Assembly (NCBI GenBank): GCA_949152475.1
Contig: OX424555.1
Coordinates: 59,191,977-59,255,976 of the forward strand
DNA: 64,000 nt
Direction: 5' to 3'
Origin: Terebella lapidaria
Taxonomy: Eukaryota > Annelida > Polychaeta > Terebellida > Terebellidae
The translations under genes and the position numbers were made by a program. The notes under the pieces were generated by a model. The model was given only the letters and a program-made list of their open reading frames with translations, was not told the DNA's origin and did no database searches. The number at the start of each line of letters is the position of its first letter. Position 1 is the first letter of the stretch. Below, piece after piece: positions 1-11,399 of this stretch.

Positions 1-2700
1 TCTCGGAAACGAAATCTTGAGCCAGTCTTGAACTAATGCTGATTGATACTTCTAATATGTTGCTTCAAAGAAATATATTAGTTAGGGTGGCTCAAGGATT
101 AGGATTTTGCCAGAAAATATGTAATGTTGGTCAAACTATCCAAAAAGTGAATTTTGCTAAGTTTTTATTCCAATGCGTCATATCTCGGAAACGAAATCTT
201 GAGCCAGTCTTGAACTAATGCTGATTGATACTTCTGATATGTTGCTTCAAAGAAATATATTAGTTAGGGTGGCTCAAGGATTAGGATTTTGTCAGAAAAT
301 ATGTAAAGTTGGTCAAAATACCCAAAAAGTGAATTTTGCTAAGTTTTTATTTCGATGCGTCATATCTCGGAAACGAAATCTTGAGCCAGTCTTGAACTAA
401 TGCTGATTGATACTTCTAATATGTTGCTTCAAAGGAATATATTAGTTAGGGTGGCTCAAGGATTAGGATTTTGTCAGAAAATATGTAAAGTTGGTCAAAA
501 TCCCCAAAAAGTGAATTTTGATAAGTTTTTATTCCAATGCGTCATATCTCGGAAATGAAATCTTGAGCCAGTCTTGAACTAATGCTGAATGATACTTCTA
601 ATATGTTGCTTCAAAGAAATATATTAGTTAGGGTGGCTCAAGGATTAGGATTTTGTCAGAAAATATGTAAAGTTGGTCAAAATCCCCAAAAAGTGAATTT
701 TGCTAAGTTTTTATTTCAATGCGTCATATCTCGGAAACGAAGTCTTGAGCCAGTCTCGAACTAATGCTGATTGATACTTCTGATATGTTGGTTTAAGGTA
801 GTACATTAGTTAGGGTGACTCAAGGATTAGGATTTTGTCAGAAAATATGTAAAGTTGGTCAAAATCCCCAAAAAGTGAATTTTGTTAAGTTTTTATTTCA
901 ATGCGTCATATCTCGGAAACGAAATCTTGAGCCAGTCTTGAACTAATGCTGATTGATACTTCTAATATGTTGCTTCAAAGGAATATATTAGTTAGGGTGG
1001 CTCAAGGATTAGGATTTTGTCAGAAAATATGTAAAGTTGGTCAAACTATCCAAAAAGTGAATTTTGCTAAGTTTTTATTTCAATGCGTCATATCTCGGAA
1101 ACGAAATCTTGAGCCAGTCTTGAACTAATGCTGATTGATACTTCTAATATGTTGGTTTAAGGTAGAACATTAGTTAGGGTGGCTCAAGGATTAGGATTTT
1201 GTGAGAAAATATGTGAAGTTGGTCAAAATCCCCAAAAAGTGAATTTTGCTAAGTTTTTATTTCAATGCGTCATATCTCTGAAATGAAATCTTGAGCCAGT
1301 CTTGAACTAATGCTGATTGATACTTCTAATATGTTGCTTCAAAGAAATATATTAGTTAGGGTGGCTCAAGGATTAGGATTTTGTCAGAAAATATGTAAAG
1401 TTGGTCAAAATACCCAAAAAGTGAATTTTGCTAAGTTTTTATTTCAATGCGTCATATCTCGGAAATGAAATCTTGAGCCAGTCTTGAACTAATGCTGATT
1501 GATACTTCTAATATGTTGGTTTAAGGTAGTACATTAGTTAGGGTGGCTCAAGGATTAGGATTTTGTCAGAAAATATGTAAAGTTGGTCAAAATACCCAAA
1601 AAGTGAATTTTGCTAAGTTTTTATTTCAATGCGTCATATCTCGGAAACGAAATCTTGAGCCAGTCTTGAACTAATGCTGATTGATACTTCTAATATGTTG
1701 CTTCAAAGAAATATATTAGTTAGGGTGGCTCAAGGATTAGGATTTTGTCAGAAAATATGTAAAGTTGGTCAAAATCCCCAAAAAGTGAATTTTGCTAAGT
1801 TTTTATTTCAATGTGTCATATCTCTGAAATGAAATCTTGAGCCAGTCTTGAACTAATGCTGATTGATACTTCTAATATGTTGCTTCAAAGAAATATATTA
1901 GTTAGGGTGGCTCAAGGATTAGGATTTTGTCAGAAAATATGTAAAGTTGGTCAAAATACCCAAAAAGTGAATTTTGCTAATTTTTTATTTCAATGCCTCA
2001 TATCTCGGAAACGAAATCTTGAGCCAGTCTTGAACTAATGCTAATTGATACTTCTAATATGTTGCTTCAAAGGAATATATTAGTTAGGGTGGCTCAAGGA
2101 TTAGGATTTTGTCAGAAAATATGTTAAGTTGGTCAAAATCCCCAAAAAGTGAATTTTGATAAGTTTTTATTCCAATGCGTCATATCTCAGAAATGAAATC
2201 TTGAGCCAGTCTTGAACTAATGCTGATTGATACTTCTAATATGTTGCTTCAAAGAAATATATTAGTTAGGGTGGCTCAAGGATTAGGATTTTGTCAGAAA
2301 ATATGTAAAGTTGGTCAAAATATCCAAAAAGTGAATTTTGCTAAGTTTTTATTTCAATGCGTCATATCTCGGAAACGAAATCTTGAGCCAGTCTCGAACT
2401 AATGCTGATTGATACTTCTAATATGTTGCTTCAAAGTAATATATTAGTTAGGGTGGCTCAAGGATTAGGATTTTGTCAGAAAATACGTAAAGTTGGTCGA
2501 ATTCGAAAAAAAAAAAGAACTTCCTTAAGTTTTTATTTCAATGGGTCATACCTCGAGAATAGAATTTTGAGCCAGTCTTGGACTAATGCTGATTGATATA
2601 TCTAATATGTATCTTCGAACTAGTATAGGATTTGAGGTGGCTCAAGAATTAGAATATCAAAAAAGTTATGTTAAAATGGACAAATGGCCAGCTTTGAACC
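1..2700. repeat. 182-bp satellite array, dimeric in part
   Basis: About 14 head-to-tail units of exactly 182 bp run from the left edge; the phrase ctaatgctgattgatacttc recurs at 34, 216, 398, 580 and so on to 2400. The array probably continues left of the window. Most units carry ttgcttcaaagaaatatatt, while the units at 762, 1126 and 1490 carry ttggtttaaggtag, so type A and type B alternate (364-bp dimer) in the middle. From about 2490 the units decay and stop near 2700. Each unit holds a 60-codon open frame whose stop overlaps the next ATG (taatg). Because 182 is not a multiple of three, the frame shifts every unit; I regard these frames as by-products of the repeat and not genes. Confidence 0.97.
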
Positions 2701-3950
2701 AGCGTTGGGTGCTGATACAGTAAAGCTAACAGGCATCACCAGCCACACAACCCTCCGTGGGGCATAGCAGGGGGTGGGGTGAGGGGAGGCGGGGGGGGGG
2801 GGGTGGTACCACACCTACAATAAAGCAAAAAGGTATTTCGCGTAATGATAAGCAGATCTAGATATACCAAAAATATTTTACCAGGTCGAATGGTGATACA
2901 TTCAGCAGTGCCACTCAAGTCTTGATTCATCATGAAATTATGTCTGAATAAGTAGCCAGACTGAATAAGTAGCCAGCTCCTGGTTACTTATTCGATTTGA
3001 ATAAGGAACTAGTAACAAGTAGCTAACTTCACGCCGGTTCTGGGGACAGTGAAAGATTCAAACAGGGAAGTCATTTGAACATTGCTAAAGTTCATACGGT
3101 AGGCCTACCGAATCGATACGAGATGAATACAATATCAAAAGAATTTACCTTTGCAGCGCAAACTATCGCCAGTTTATGAGTTTGTTTTGTAGCTTTGTTG
3201 ACCACCAAAATCAACTTCCCCTTGTTTTTGACAGCCTTGGCACACACTGCCAAAATTCCGTCACCAGATCACGATAAAAATAGTTCGCATTCGGTATTAG
3301 GATTTCCTAACTCAAATCGCAAGTTTTAAAGTTATAATAATGCCGGGATATATATATGCAATTAGAACTATACTGGATCATTGATTTTCTTAGACATGGA
3401 TCAGAATTGACTATCAATTTTAATCAATAATACACCGCTCTGTGATGCGGTTTGTTGCTACAACAAAACAAAAAGCACGTGGACATTGTTTACGATATGT
3501 AACTGAACACCGTCCACTTGTTAAATTTACAAACGCATGGGGTCGTGGGTCCTCCCCAGTGGGTCCTGCACAATTGCAGGCCTATGAGTATAAACTCTTT
3601 GATCATGATATTTGTTCAGAGAATGAACCTTCATGATAGTCCACGAAAGCCACTTAGATGTCCATGATAGGTAGGGGCCCAAAGCAGTGCTCAAAGAGCA
3701 TGAAATTAAATTAAAATTTCATGAGTAAGATTTGCTTATTCTAACATTTGCACGCTCACAGTGAGTTATAATATATGTTCATTCTTTTCTGAGCACTGAT
3801 AACCTTAGAAATTGTGTTCGATATTTGGTCACCTACTGTTCGACATTTAGTCCCCTACCTGCACCGGTAATTCATTATCATGATTATCAGTGTACGAGAT
3901 CTTGTTTTGCATACCGCCAACTCGCACTCAGTGCCCACTGCGGTAGTCTA
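2700..3950. other. Unassigned intergenic stretch
   Basis: No gene or transposon end is recognised. A G-run lies at about 2790-2805. A short hairpin near 2965-2995 pairs gaataagtagccag with ctggttacttattc. The rest is ordinary AT-rich sequence. Confidence 0.5.
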
Positions 3951-4199
3951 CACTAAACTCGAGTTCATCCATCAGTGAAACACGCATTTTGGCTGTAGAT
4001 TTGTTTTGGATAATTAGATCGACTCCATTGGGTTAGATTGCCAACTTTCTCAATTTTTGAAATAGAACTCTGAAATTTGGTGAAAAATTACAGCATGATG
4101 CCCAATTAATACATACAAAATTTTAAGTTGATCCGATTATTCGAAACAAAACTATGACCAAAAAGAGTGTTTCACTGATGGATGAACTTGAGTTTAGTG
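3951..4199. mobile_element. Small TIR element (MITE), 249 bp
   Basis: The left end cactaaactcgagttcatcc is repeated inverted at the right end (ggatgaacttgagtttagtg). The match continues inward through catcagtgaaacac for about 40 bp with few mismatches. There is no coding capacity. I do not see a convincing target-site duplication, so the superfamily is open. Confidence 0.75.
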
Positions 4200-4483
4200 A
4201 CTTCAATGTTCCGTCCAGAGTTCTGGTTTGACGTTCCCATGTTAAAATGTGTCAAATATCAGAGATGACCTTATCACACGGAGATCTTCAAGACTGAACA
4301 AAGCCAAAACATGGACAAATATGGAGTGGAATATTAGAGTTGGTATTCCAACTCTGGTGTACTGCCAGAGAGCAGATGTGCTTTGATGTACTGTCAGAAA
4401 GCTCAAAATAATCTCTCTTGCTTTGCTTCTGAGCACTCTCATACTGCTACCGGTATGTCATAATGTCTCTAGCAGCCACAATT

Positions 4484-4756
4484 AGATCAGGGGCCTATTT
4501 CACAAAGGACCTATATAAACCTACTTTAACGACTAAGCCAGGATTACATTCTTTGTTAAATAAGCCCTACGTCACATCTCTCAACATTCTCAGCACTACA
4601 TGTATGACTTTCAGTACAGCAACCACCATCTCTGGGCCCGGAGGACAAAATACAGAATATAAGCTGCTGAATTCACTGATGAACCAGACCTGGAATCGAA
4701 CCAAGGACTGCTCCTTTGAGATGAATTCTCTACCAGTGATCTAACAGGACCACTCA
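4484..4756 (-). mobile_element. tRNA-derived SINE candidate, minus strand
   Basis: Read on the minus strand, 4752-4685 looks like a decayed tRNA. An A-box-like stretch (tagatcactggtagagaa) is followed by a B box matching ggttcgattcc (4702-4692). The body then runs to about 4484, ending near the phrase ctttgtgaaataggcccc. A tRNA-like head with an unrelated body is the usual SINE layout. An isolated tRNA pseudogene is the alternative, because no second copy is present in the window. Confidence 0.55.
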
Positions 4757-4943
4757 TGCCCAATCTTACTGAAGCAAATCATCATCATCAGCATTCAAAA
4801 CACTGCTGTCTAATTTTGAATGTACTAAATTAAAAGTATGAAAACTCACACTACAGGTACATGTAGATTTAATACTGTACCAGTATACCCTGCTTTAAGA
4901 GGTGGGACAAACCAAGAGAGACAAATGCACAAACCCAGCTGTT

Positions 4944-4949
4944 TTTATT
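4944..4949 (-). terminator. Candidate poly(A) signal of GTF3C6
   Basis: AATAAA on the minus strand about 260 bp downstream of the GTF3C6 stop. This is a plausible 3' end for that transcript; nothing else in the neighbourhood needs it. Confidence 0.5.
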
Positions 4950-5210
4950 GTGTAATCACACACTACATGTGTCTCAACGTGTACAGTGCATAGTCCGTCT
5001 GTATTGATAACAAAACAACAGGTTTCATCATCGCTGGTTTCATAATATGTCATGTTTGATTCAATATCAGACACAAAATTACAGTAATCATTACAAACAA
5101 ATGTATGTATACATTCACATGCACGTAACAAAATTTGTTGAATACCAGTATATGTTGTTAATAAATAATTGTTGAATGTGAGATAAAAAAACATCGTTGG
5201 CACCCCAGAA

Positions 5211-7588
5211 TCAAGTGACTCCTGATGTAGAGGGTTCAGTATCCTCTGTCTCCACGCTTTCCAGGCCGTTCTCTGAACTGACCTCTTCAAGAAGGTCTTT
5301 GGCACGCTGGCTACTATTTTGATGAGTTGATGGAAGATCTGCAATTGCAACGATATCATTAGAGTGAACTTCTGTCTATGACAGGTTTGTACGAAAATAA
5401 TCATCAACATCACTAGAATAATAAACTAGACGTCAAGGCCTAAAGATGCCTTGGAGGCATTTCGGTGTTAGGACTAATTTGTAATATTTAAAACATGTTT
5501 GCCATGGGCTCTACGACACATCGTTTCCTAGATATGGATGAAAATGAAAAATGTCGACTCAGCAAAAAAACATTTCAGGTCAAGGTCAAAGTTCATCCAT
5601 AATACCCCTTAGACATGTTTGTCTAGGACGACGAGTCCGAAAATAACGTCCGTTTCGCTCTACGACGCACCGTTTCCGAGATATCGTCGAAAACGAAAAA
5701 TGCCGACTCGGCAAAAAATTTTCGGGTCAAGGTCAAAGTTCATCAATAATACCCCTTAGACATGTTTGTCTAGGGCGACGAGTCCGAAAATAACGCCCGT
5801 TTCGCTCTACGACGCACCGTTTCCGAGATATCGACGAAAACGAAAAATGCCGACTCGGCAAAAAAATTTCGGGTCAAGGTCAAAGTTCATCAATAATACC
5901 CCTTAGACATGTTTGTCTAGGGCGACGAGTCCGAAAATAACGTCCGTTTCGCTCTACGACGCACCGTTTCCGAGATATCGACGAAAACGAAAAATGCCGA
6001 CTCGGCAAAAAAATTTCGGGTCAAGGTCAAAGTTCATCCATAATACCCCTCGTCGCCCATGTTTGTCAAAGTTCATCCATAATACCCCTCGTCGCCCATG
6101 TTTGTCTAGGGCGACGAGTCCGAAAATAACGTCCGTTTCGCTCTACGACGCACCGTTTCCGAGATATCGACGAAAACGAAAAATGCCGACTCGGCAAAAA
6201 AATTCAAGGTCAAGGTCAAAGTTCATCCATAATACCCTTTAGACATGTTTGTCTAGGGCGACGAGTCCGAAAATAACGTCCGTTTCGCTCTACGATGTAC
6301 CGTTTCCGAGATATACATGATGCCTCAAGGATGACTCAGCAAAAAATTATTTCGACCTCTAGGTCCAAGGTCGTTTGAGGTATCGATCCCAAAATCAATA
6401 GGGTTCTTCCCTGGTGATATATAAACCTCCTTGCAAAATTCTGCAACTATTGCCTGAATATTTTTTGAGTTATCGTCCGGAAACCAAGTTCCTCGATTTC
6501 ATCCTCACGGACCTCACGGACCTCGGAGCCGGATCAAAAAAAAAAGTACACCCTAGAGATGTTTGTCTAGGGCGACGAGTCCGAAAATAACGTCCGTTTC
6601 GCTCTACGATGCACCGTTTCCAAGATATCGACGAAAACGAAAACTGCCGACTCGGCAAAAAAAATTCGGGTCAAGGTCAAAGTTCATCCATAATACCCCT
6701 TAGACATGTTTGTCTAGGGCGACGAGTCCGAAAATAACGTCCGTTTCGCTCTACGACGCACCGTTTCCGAGATATCGACGAAAACGAAAAATGCCGACTC
6801 GGCAAAAAAATTCAAGGTCAAGGTCAAAGTTCATCCATAATACCCTTTAGACATGTTTGTCTAGGGCGACGAGTCCGAAAATAACGTCCGTTTCGCTCTA
6901 CGATGTACCGTTTCCGAGATATGCATGATGCCTCAAGGATGACTCAGCAAAAAATTATTTCGACCTCTAGGTCAAAGGTCGTTTGAGGTATCGATCCCAA
7001 AATCAATAGGGTTCTTCCCTGGTGATATATAAACCTCCGTGCAAAATTCTGCAACTATTGCCTGAATATTTTTTGAGTTATCGTCCGGAAACCAAGTTCC
7101 TCGATTTCATCCTCACGGACCTCACGGACCTCGGAGCCGGATCAAAAAAAAAAGTACACCTCAGAGATGTTTGTCTAGGGCGACGAGTCCGAAAATAACG
7201 TCCGTTTCGCTCTACGACGCACGGTTTCCGAGATATGCAGGAAGCCTCAAGGATGAATCAGCAAAAAATTATTTTGACCTCTAGGTCAAAGGTCGTTTGA
7301 CGGATCGATCCCAAAATCAATAGGGTTCTTCCCTGGTGGCATATGAACCTCCATGCAGAGTTCTGCAACTATTGCATAAATATTTTTCCAGTTATCGTCC
7401 GGAAACCAAGTTTTAAAATTAGCCTTGATTTCATCCTCACGGACCTCACGGACCTCGGATCCGGCTCAAAAAGAATAGGGTTCTTCCACATATCATTTCT
7501 GACTTGCGGTGAAAATTTGACAAGGATCCGTCAAGGCAATCTAAAGTTATCGTCCGGAAACCAAAAGTGGCGGAAGAAGAAAAAAAAG

Positions 7589-7620
<32 letters not shown>

Positions 7621-10375
7621 CTGCTAAAACCATAAAGGCATTTCTGCCGAAATGCCTTAATAATATGTTCAAACATTCCAGTACCACTGGGTGGAGTGGG
7701 TTCTGTACTAGCTTCAGATCCCGCAGTTTCTGTGGTTAAATCCTTCTCCGTTAGAAACGCTCTCTGCATGTACAACTTCTTGTGCGTGTGGCATGTGAAC
7801 CTGTACTTCTCACGCATTTTGTCATTTTCCATATCTACCCCATCTGTAGGGATCGCAATATTCATTAAGAAGAACAAAACCTTTCAAAATGAAATGAGCG
7901 AAACTCCATTTTATTTAGGATCTGATGAAACAAATAGTACTGGTTATGAAATATCTAGCTATGCGCTGCAACCTGAAGATGTCTCTTCTGTCAGATCTTG
8001 TGAATCCTTCTCAAACAGGACCAAACTTCCAACTGTGTCTTTGTAGTCCCCGGTGAAAATGTAGTGGCCTAGCTGTAGGACTGGATGCTCTTGATCTATT
8101 CCCTGTAGAGTAACACGTGGTTGTGTTTACATCCCGTTCTGTTAAAATTTTAGATGAATTAACTCTGACAGCAGAGATATTTAAAGAATCTTCAATTATT
8201 TCTTCGCAATCCCAATCAGGTCCACAAGCAGAATGAGCTACTGTAATGAAAGCCTAACATCTTTTCTATTTTGCACAAAACAGCTTACAGGTCTCATCCA
8301 ATGGCATGAGATACTAGTTTCAGATTTAACAGCAGCAGAATTGGCTTTGTTTTGCATTTAATATGAGGAATATCAACTTAAAATAGGAACTACATGTATA
8401 GAAGCTTGGGAGAAGGAACTTTTTCAGCAACTTCAAGATGCCATGGCGAGCCTGGCTACTTACAACAATTTTACACTTGTCTCCAACTTTGTTCATCCAG
8501 TCATTTTCAAGAATGCCATGCAACTCTATAATAACTGTATCCTCCTGAAAATAACCAAGATATCTACAACACAACTTAAAATACCTTGAAATCTTGCTGA
8601 AAATTACCTCCAAACATGGTTGGCAAGTGTTACCCAATGTGTTTTTTCTTAAGCAACCCCCCTCTCCGGGTGGGTAAATGTGGGCCATAGTGGGTAAAAA
8701 AGATTATTCACAATTTTATTCAAAAACTCTGTCAAGTGGTTTTGTCAAGGCACAAAAATTAGCAAAAATGGGCATATTATGAAAATTGTTCACACATTTT
8801 ATTGTTCACATGATTTAGCCAGAAAACATCAGTCTGTCATTCTTCAAACATTGCTTTCAGAAGTCAGTGCTTAATCCTGGTACCAGTAATTCTTTTCAAT
8901 TTCACTTCCTGCCTGTGTTGCAGTCTCAGCAGCAATGCTGCAGGTTTTCTGCTCACTGATGCTTTACAATCTACACACTTTGATTTAGTGCCATCAATTT
9001 CTTCAAAGAATTGGCATCTTTCAGTCTTTGCCTGCCAAGTGAGAACACGCACGCCTGCACTCCATGCAGTCACATGGAATCCCAGATTATCATCTTGCCT
9101 CAGCCTCGCAGGATTCCCTCGAGTGTGTGCGCGTGTGACATCACTTGGCAGGCAATATGGCATGTATGACTACAAAATTTAAAAAATCAATTAATCGGAA
9201 ATGAATAATCGAATCGTAATTAATTAATTAGAAATGTAGAACAAATTCACTCAAGTTTGCAACAAACGCCAGAGTATGACCTCGATTGTCACTGATGTGT
9301 GTGAAAAACAGCTACAGTACCGATTTCGCAGAAACCTCACTAGCCATGCGAATGCTACATGCTAAATGCTAGGCCGTGCAGTTACGTGCGACTTGATACT
9401 TGCATCAACTCGCATGGTGTGACCAGTGGGTGCGATGCCATCGCATCAGGTGGCCGTCTTAGTTCAACAGGCGAGCATTGTCTCGCACAGATGCGTGCAT
9501 CCTTTATTTCGGACTTAAATACAGACTTTAATATGGAATGAACTTAAACACTGCATTTGCCTATATGATCTACATGATACAGACTGTCTCTAAACCACTT
9601 GACCATGTGTTTGAAAGCATATGCAAGCATATAATAGCCTTCACAAAAAAATGCGAAATGCTTTTAGTGTGCCACAGTGCCAAGAAGCAATGCTAGCATC
9701 GAGCGATGCTCGCATACACAATGCTAGCATCAATTCGCACGATGCTATGTCAGGCGAAGTTGGGCGAACACATGTTAAATGCCAGGTTACTTGTGCTAGC
9801 ATTTTGGTGAGGTTTTGCAAAATCGGTACTGTAAATGTGGTTTATAAGCAATGCGCAAAAACGCGAAAATGAACGTGGTGTCATGTCATGCGATGTAACT
9901 GAGTGCAATCACGCTTGAGTTGTGTTTGATTACATGAGTTGTCGTGTCCCAAGTGTTCTTTTCAACCGGGATTTCCTTAATTGCGATTCGATTATTCACT
10001 TTGTACTTTGTAATCGATTACACCATGTAATCGAATCATAATCGAATAATCGTGTAATCGTACATGCCCTAGCAGGCAAAGATGTCAGCAAATTTGTTTG
10101 AAAATGTATTCCAACAGGCTTCAGAACAGTAAATGTGAGGAAAAACACGTGACAAGTGGATATTTGGTTGGATTTATGAAGAATTGACTAGTAGGTGTCA
10201 TATTATCGCTCACCAATCATGCTTATTCAATATTCAAAAAGAAGTGATTTCAGTCTTGCATTCATCATTTAGCAACCACGAATAATAGTATTAATTATCC
10301 CAATGACGAAAAAATCATTGTTGCATTAAATACCTCCTCCCATTCGTTATTATCGTGATTGGTTTCAGAAGACAT
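5211..10375 (-). CDS. GTF3C6: General transcription factor 3C subunit 6 (TFIIIC35), five exons
   Basis: Small TFIIIC subunit of the part of the complex that recognises internal RNA polymerase III promoters; in the family it pairs with GTF3C5 through a beta-barrel. Minus-strand exons: 10375-10334 (ATG, 14 codons), 8544-8464, 8102-7973, 7843 to about 7685, and 5338-5211 (TGA). All introns are GT-AG and the phases join without adjustment, giving about 179 residues (human protein 213). Diagnostic stretches are DTVIIELHGIL, GIDQEHPVLQ, YIFTGDYKDTVGS and YRFTCHTHKKLYMQ followed by LLTEK-like AFLTEK, each matching remembered human GTF3C6 in order. The C-terminus is acidic and Glu/Ser-rich, as in the family. 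The donor of exon 4 is weak: 7685 and 7688 both keep the phase. Intron 1 holds nested DNA transposons and intron 4 a 2.2-kb satellite-bearing element. Exon 1 and the last exon are the least certain. Confidence 0.87.
5452..7658. mobile_element. Satellite-bearing non-autonomous element with 147-bp units
   Basis: A 2.2-kb element in GTF3C6 intron 4. Its core is head-to-tail 147-bp units (agacatgtttgtctag begins units at 5611, 5758 and 5905, and recurs later). These alternate with a longer, roughly 320-bp variant containing ggtatcgatcccaaaatcaa (near 6380, 6990 and 7300). Both ends carry aggcatttcgg in inverted orientation, and the right end is itself a hairpin (aaggcattt/aaatgcctt). A poly(A) run of about 30 bp lies just inside the right end. 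There is no transposase. An inverted relative lies at 45094-46070. Superfamily is undecided; Helitron-like and TIR elements both can carry such arrays. Confidence 0.8.
8880..9025 (-). pseudogene. Possible BED-zinc-finger fragment
   Basis: In one minus-strand frame, CQFFEEIDGTKSKCVDC resembles the start of a BED zinc finger (aromatic, then C-x2-C), followed by a degenerate RLQHRQ in place of the His pair. BED fingers are common in hAT transposases, and a hAT-type insertion lies next door. The fragment sits in GTF3C6 intron 1 and has no other domain. A chance resemblance is quite possible. Confidence 0.3.
9156..10071. mobile_element. Non-autonomous hAT-type element, 916 bp
   Basis: The element is flanked by a perfect 8-bp duplication gcaggcaa (9148-9155 and 10072-10079). 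Its ends are inverted repeats (tatggcatgtatgac at left; tagggcatgtacgat at right when read inward), and aataatcgaatcg recurs inverted just inside. Eight-bp duplications and TAGGG-like ends with cgatta-rich subterminal repeats are hAT features. There is no transposase; the middle is occupied by a younger element (9315-9831). Confidence 0.85.
9315..9831. mobile_element. TA-flanked MITE (Tc1/mariner-like), 517 bp
   Basis: Ends cagtaccgatttcgcagaaa and its inverted counterpart at 9831 match over about 27 bp, and the element is bordered by TA on both sides. The interior is rich in gatgctagcat and gcgatgc palindromes. It lies inside the hAT-type element, so it inserted later. Confidence 0.82.
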
Positions 10376-10460
10376 CGTTTGTCTTTTACTGGCTGAACAC
10401 CGACTACCTTTTTATTATTAGTTTTAAAGTACTAGTATAGCGCAAATATTAAATAGTTAA

Positions 10461-11308
10461 AGTACTAGTGAAGCGCAAATATGATGTGAACTTATATAAA
10501 AGATCTCAATGATCTGAGCAATACGGTCTTTACGGCATGTGAATATCACAATCCATTCAAAAGTTACAGCACTTTAAAGACTGAAATTGGCAAATTTGCT
10601 TTTTCAAAACAATTTAGCTAATTAGTATGCAAGAGAGATATTCATGACGACATCGGGAAGCTGTTTTTATTAGGTACTTTGATATGTATTATTCATTCAT
10701 TTAATGATATGCTTATTTATCAAAACTTATTCCATACAGTTTTCAATATGAATAATCAGTGTTTTCACTCTTCCTGTTGTTGTCAAGGTAACCAGTGACC
10801 CGGTATGGCCCAGAAATTAACCCATTTAGGACAGGACATGTACAAATAAAAATGGTGCCAACTATATTAATTTAATTCATAAATGATAGACAGAAAGTCT
10901 GCGGATAGATTGACTTGGTAGTTAACGGCCATTGCAACTATGGGTAACTACCGCTATAGAGAACAACTGGTAACCATAGCAACAGTATAGGTTGTGTGGA
11001 TATTGATTATGCATGGCACAACACTAGTCAGATCGTCAGAACCTTTAATGAGCACCTTTACATCATGGTTTAAAATATCCTAATTAAAATTTGTTCCCCT
11101 GATGACGTCATGAATTCTCATTAACATCTAATCTGCATATTAATGAGCTTTTCAAGTGGCTTCTGTAATGTAGTGCCCGAATGGCAGTTTCAAATGGATG
11201 TAACTTTTGAACGGATAGTGATATTGATATGTACCGTAAAAACCAATTTGCTCAGATCATTGAGATCTTTCATATAACTCAATAGCATATTTGCACTTTA
11301 CTAGTGCT
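10461..11308. mobile_element. TTAA-flanked fold-back element, 848 bp
   Basis: Inverted repeats of roughly 130-150 bp at both ends (outer agtactagtgaagcgcaaat, with agatctcaatgatctgagca further in) are bordered by TTAA at 10457-10460 and 11309-11312. TTAA duplications are typical of piggyBac-type insertion. The 70 bp just outside the left end contain another copy of the outer repeat (near 10422). The element sits less than 100 bp upstream of the GTF3C6 start codon, where the promoter should be. No protein is encoded. Confidence 0.82.
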
Positions 11309-11399
11309 TTAATGAATCAAATCACCATCTCCCAATGAGGGAAATGCTCTAACTCAACAACAACGCTTTACAATGAACCGAAAGCCAGCACTCAATAAT

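Larger units (their letters stand above)
9026..10083. mobile_element. Palindromic MITE, split by a later insertion
   Basis: tctttgcctgccaagtga at 9026 is matched inverted by tcacttggcaggcaaaga. The right-hand copy is split: it runs to 9155 and resumes after 10079. Removing the inserted element restores a perfect 18-bp terminal inverted repeat around about 100 bp of sequence. The acgcacgc and gcgtgt stretches just inside also pair roughly. No coding capacity; oldest layer of a nest in GTF3C6 intron 1. Confidence 0.65.

Noticed and set aside
36-2596. Chain of 60-residue open frames with overlapping stop and start codons
   Set aside because: They are produced by the 182-bp satellite, and several units interrupt them. 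The period is not a multiple of three, so they cannot form one protein.
4895-5413. 172-codon minus-strand frame
   Set aside because: It overlaps the last exon and 3' UTR of GTF3C6 in another frame and shows no domain.
5913-6658. Arg/Ser-rich open frames on both strands
   Set aside because: They coincide with the 147-bp tandem units, and the repetition explains them fully.
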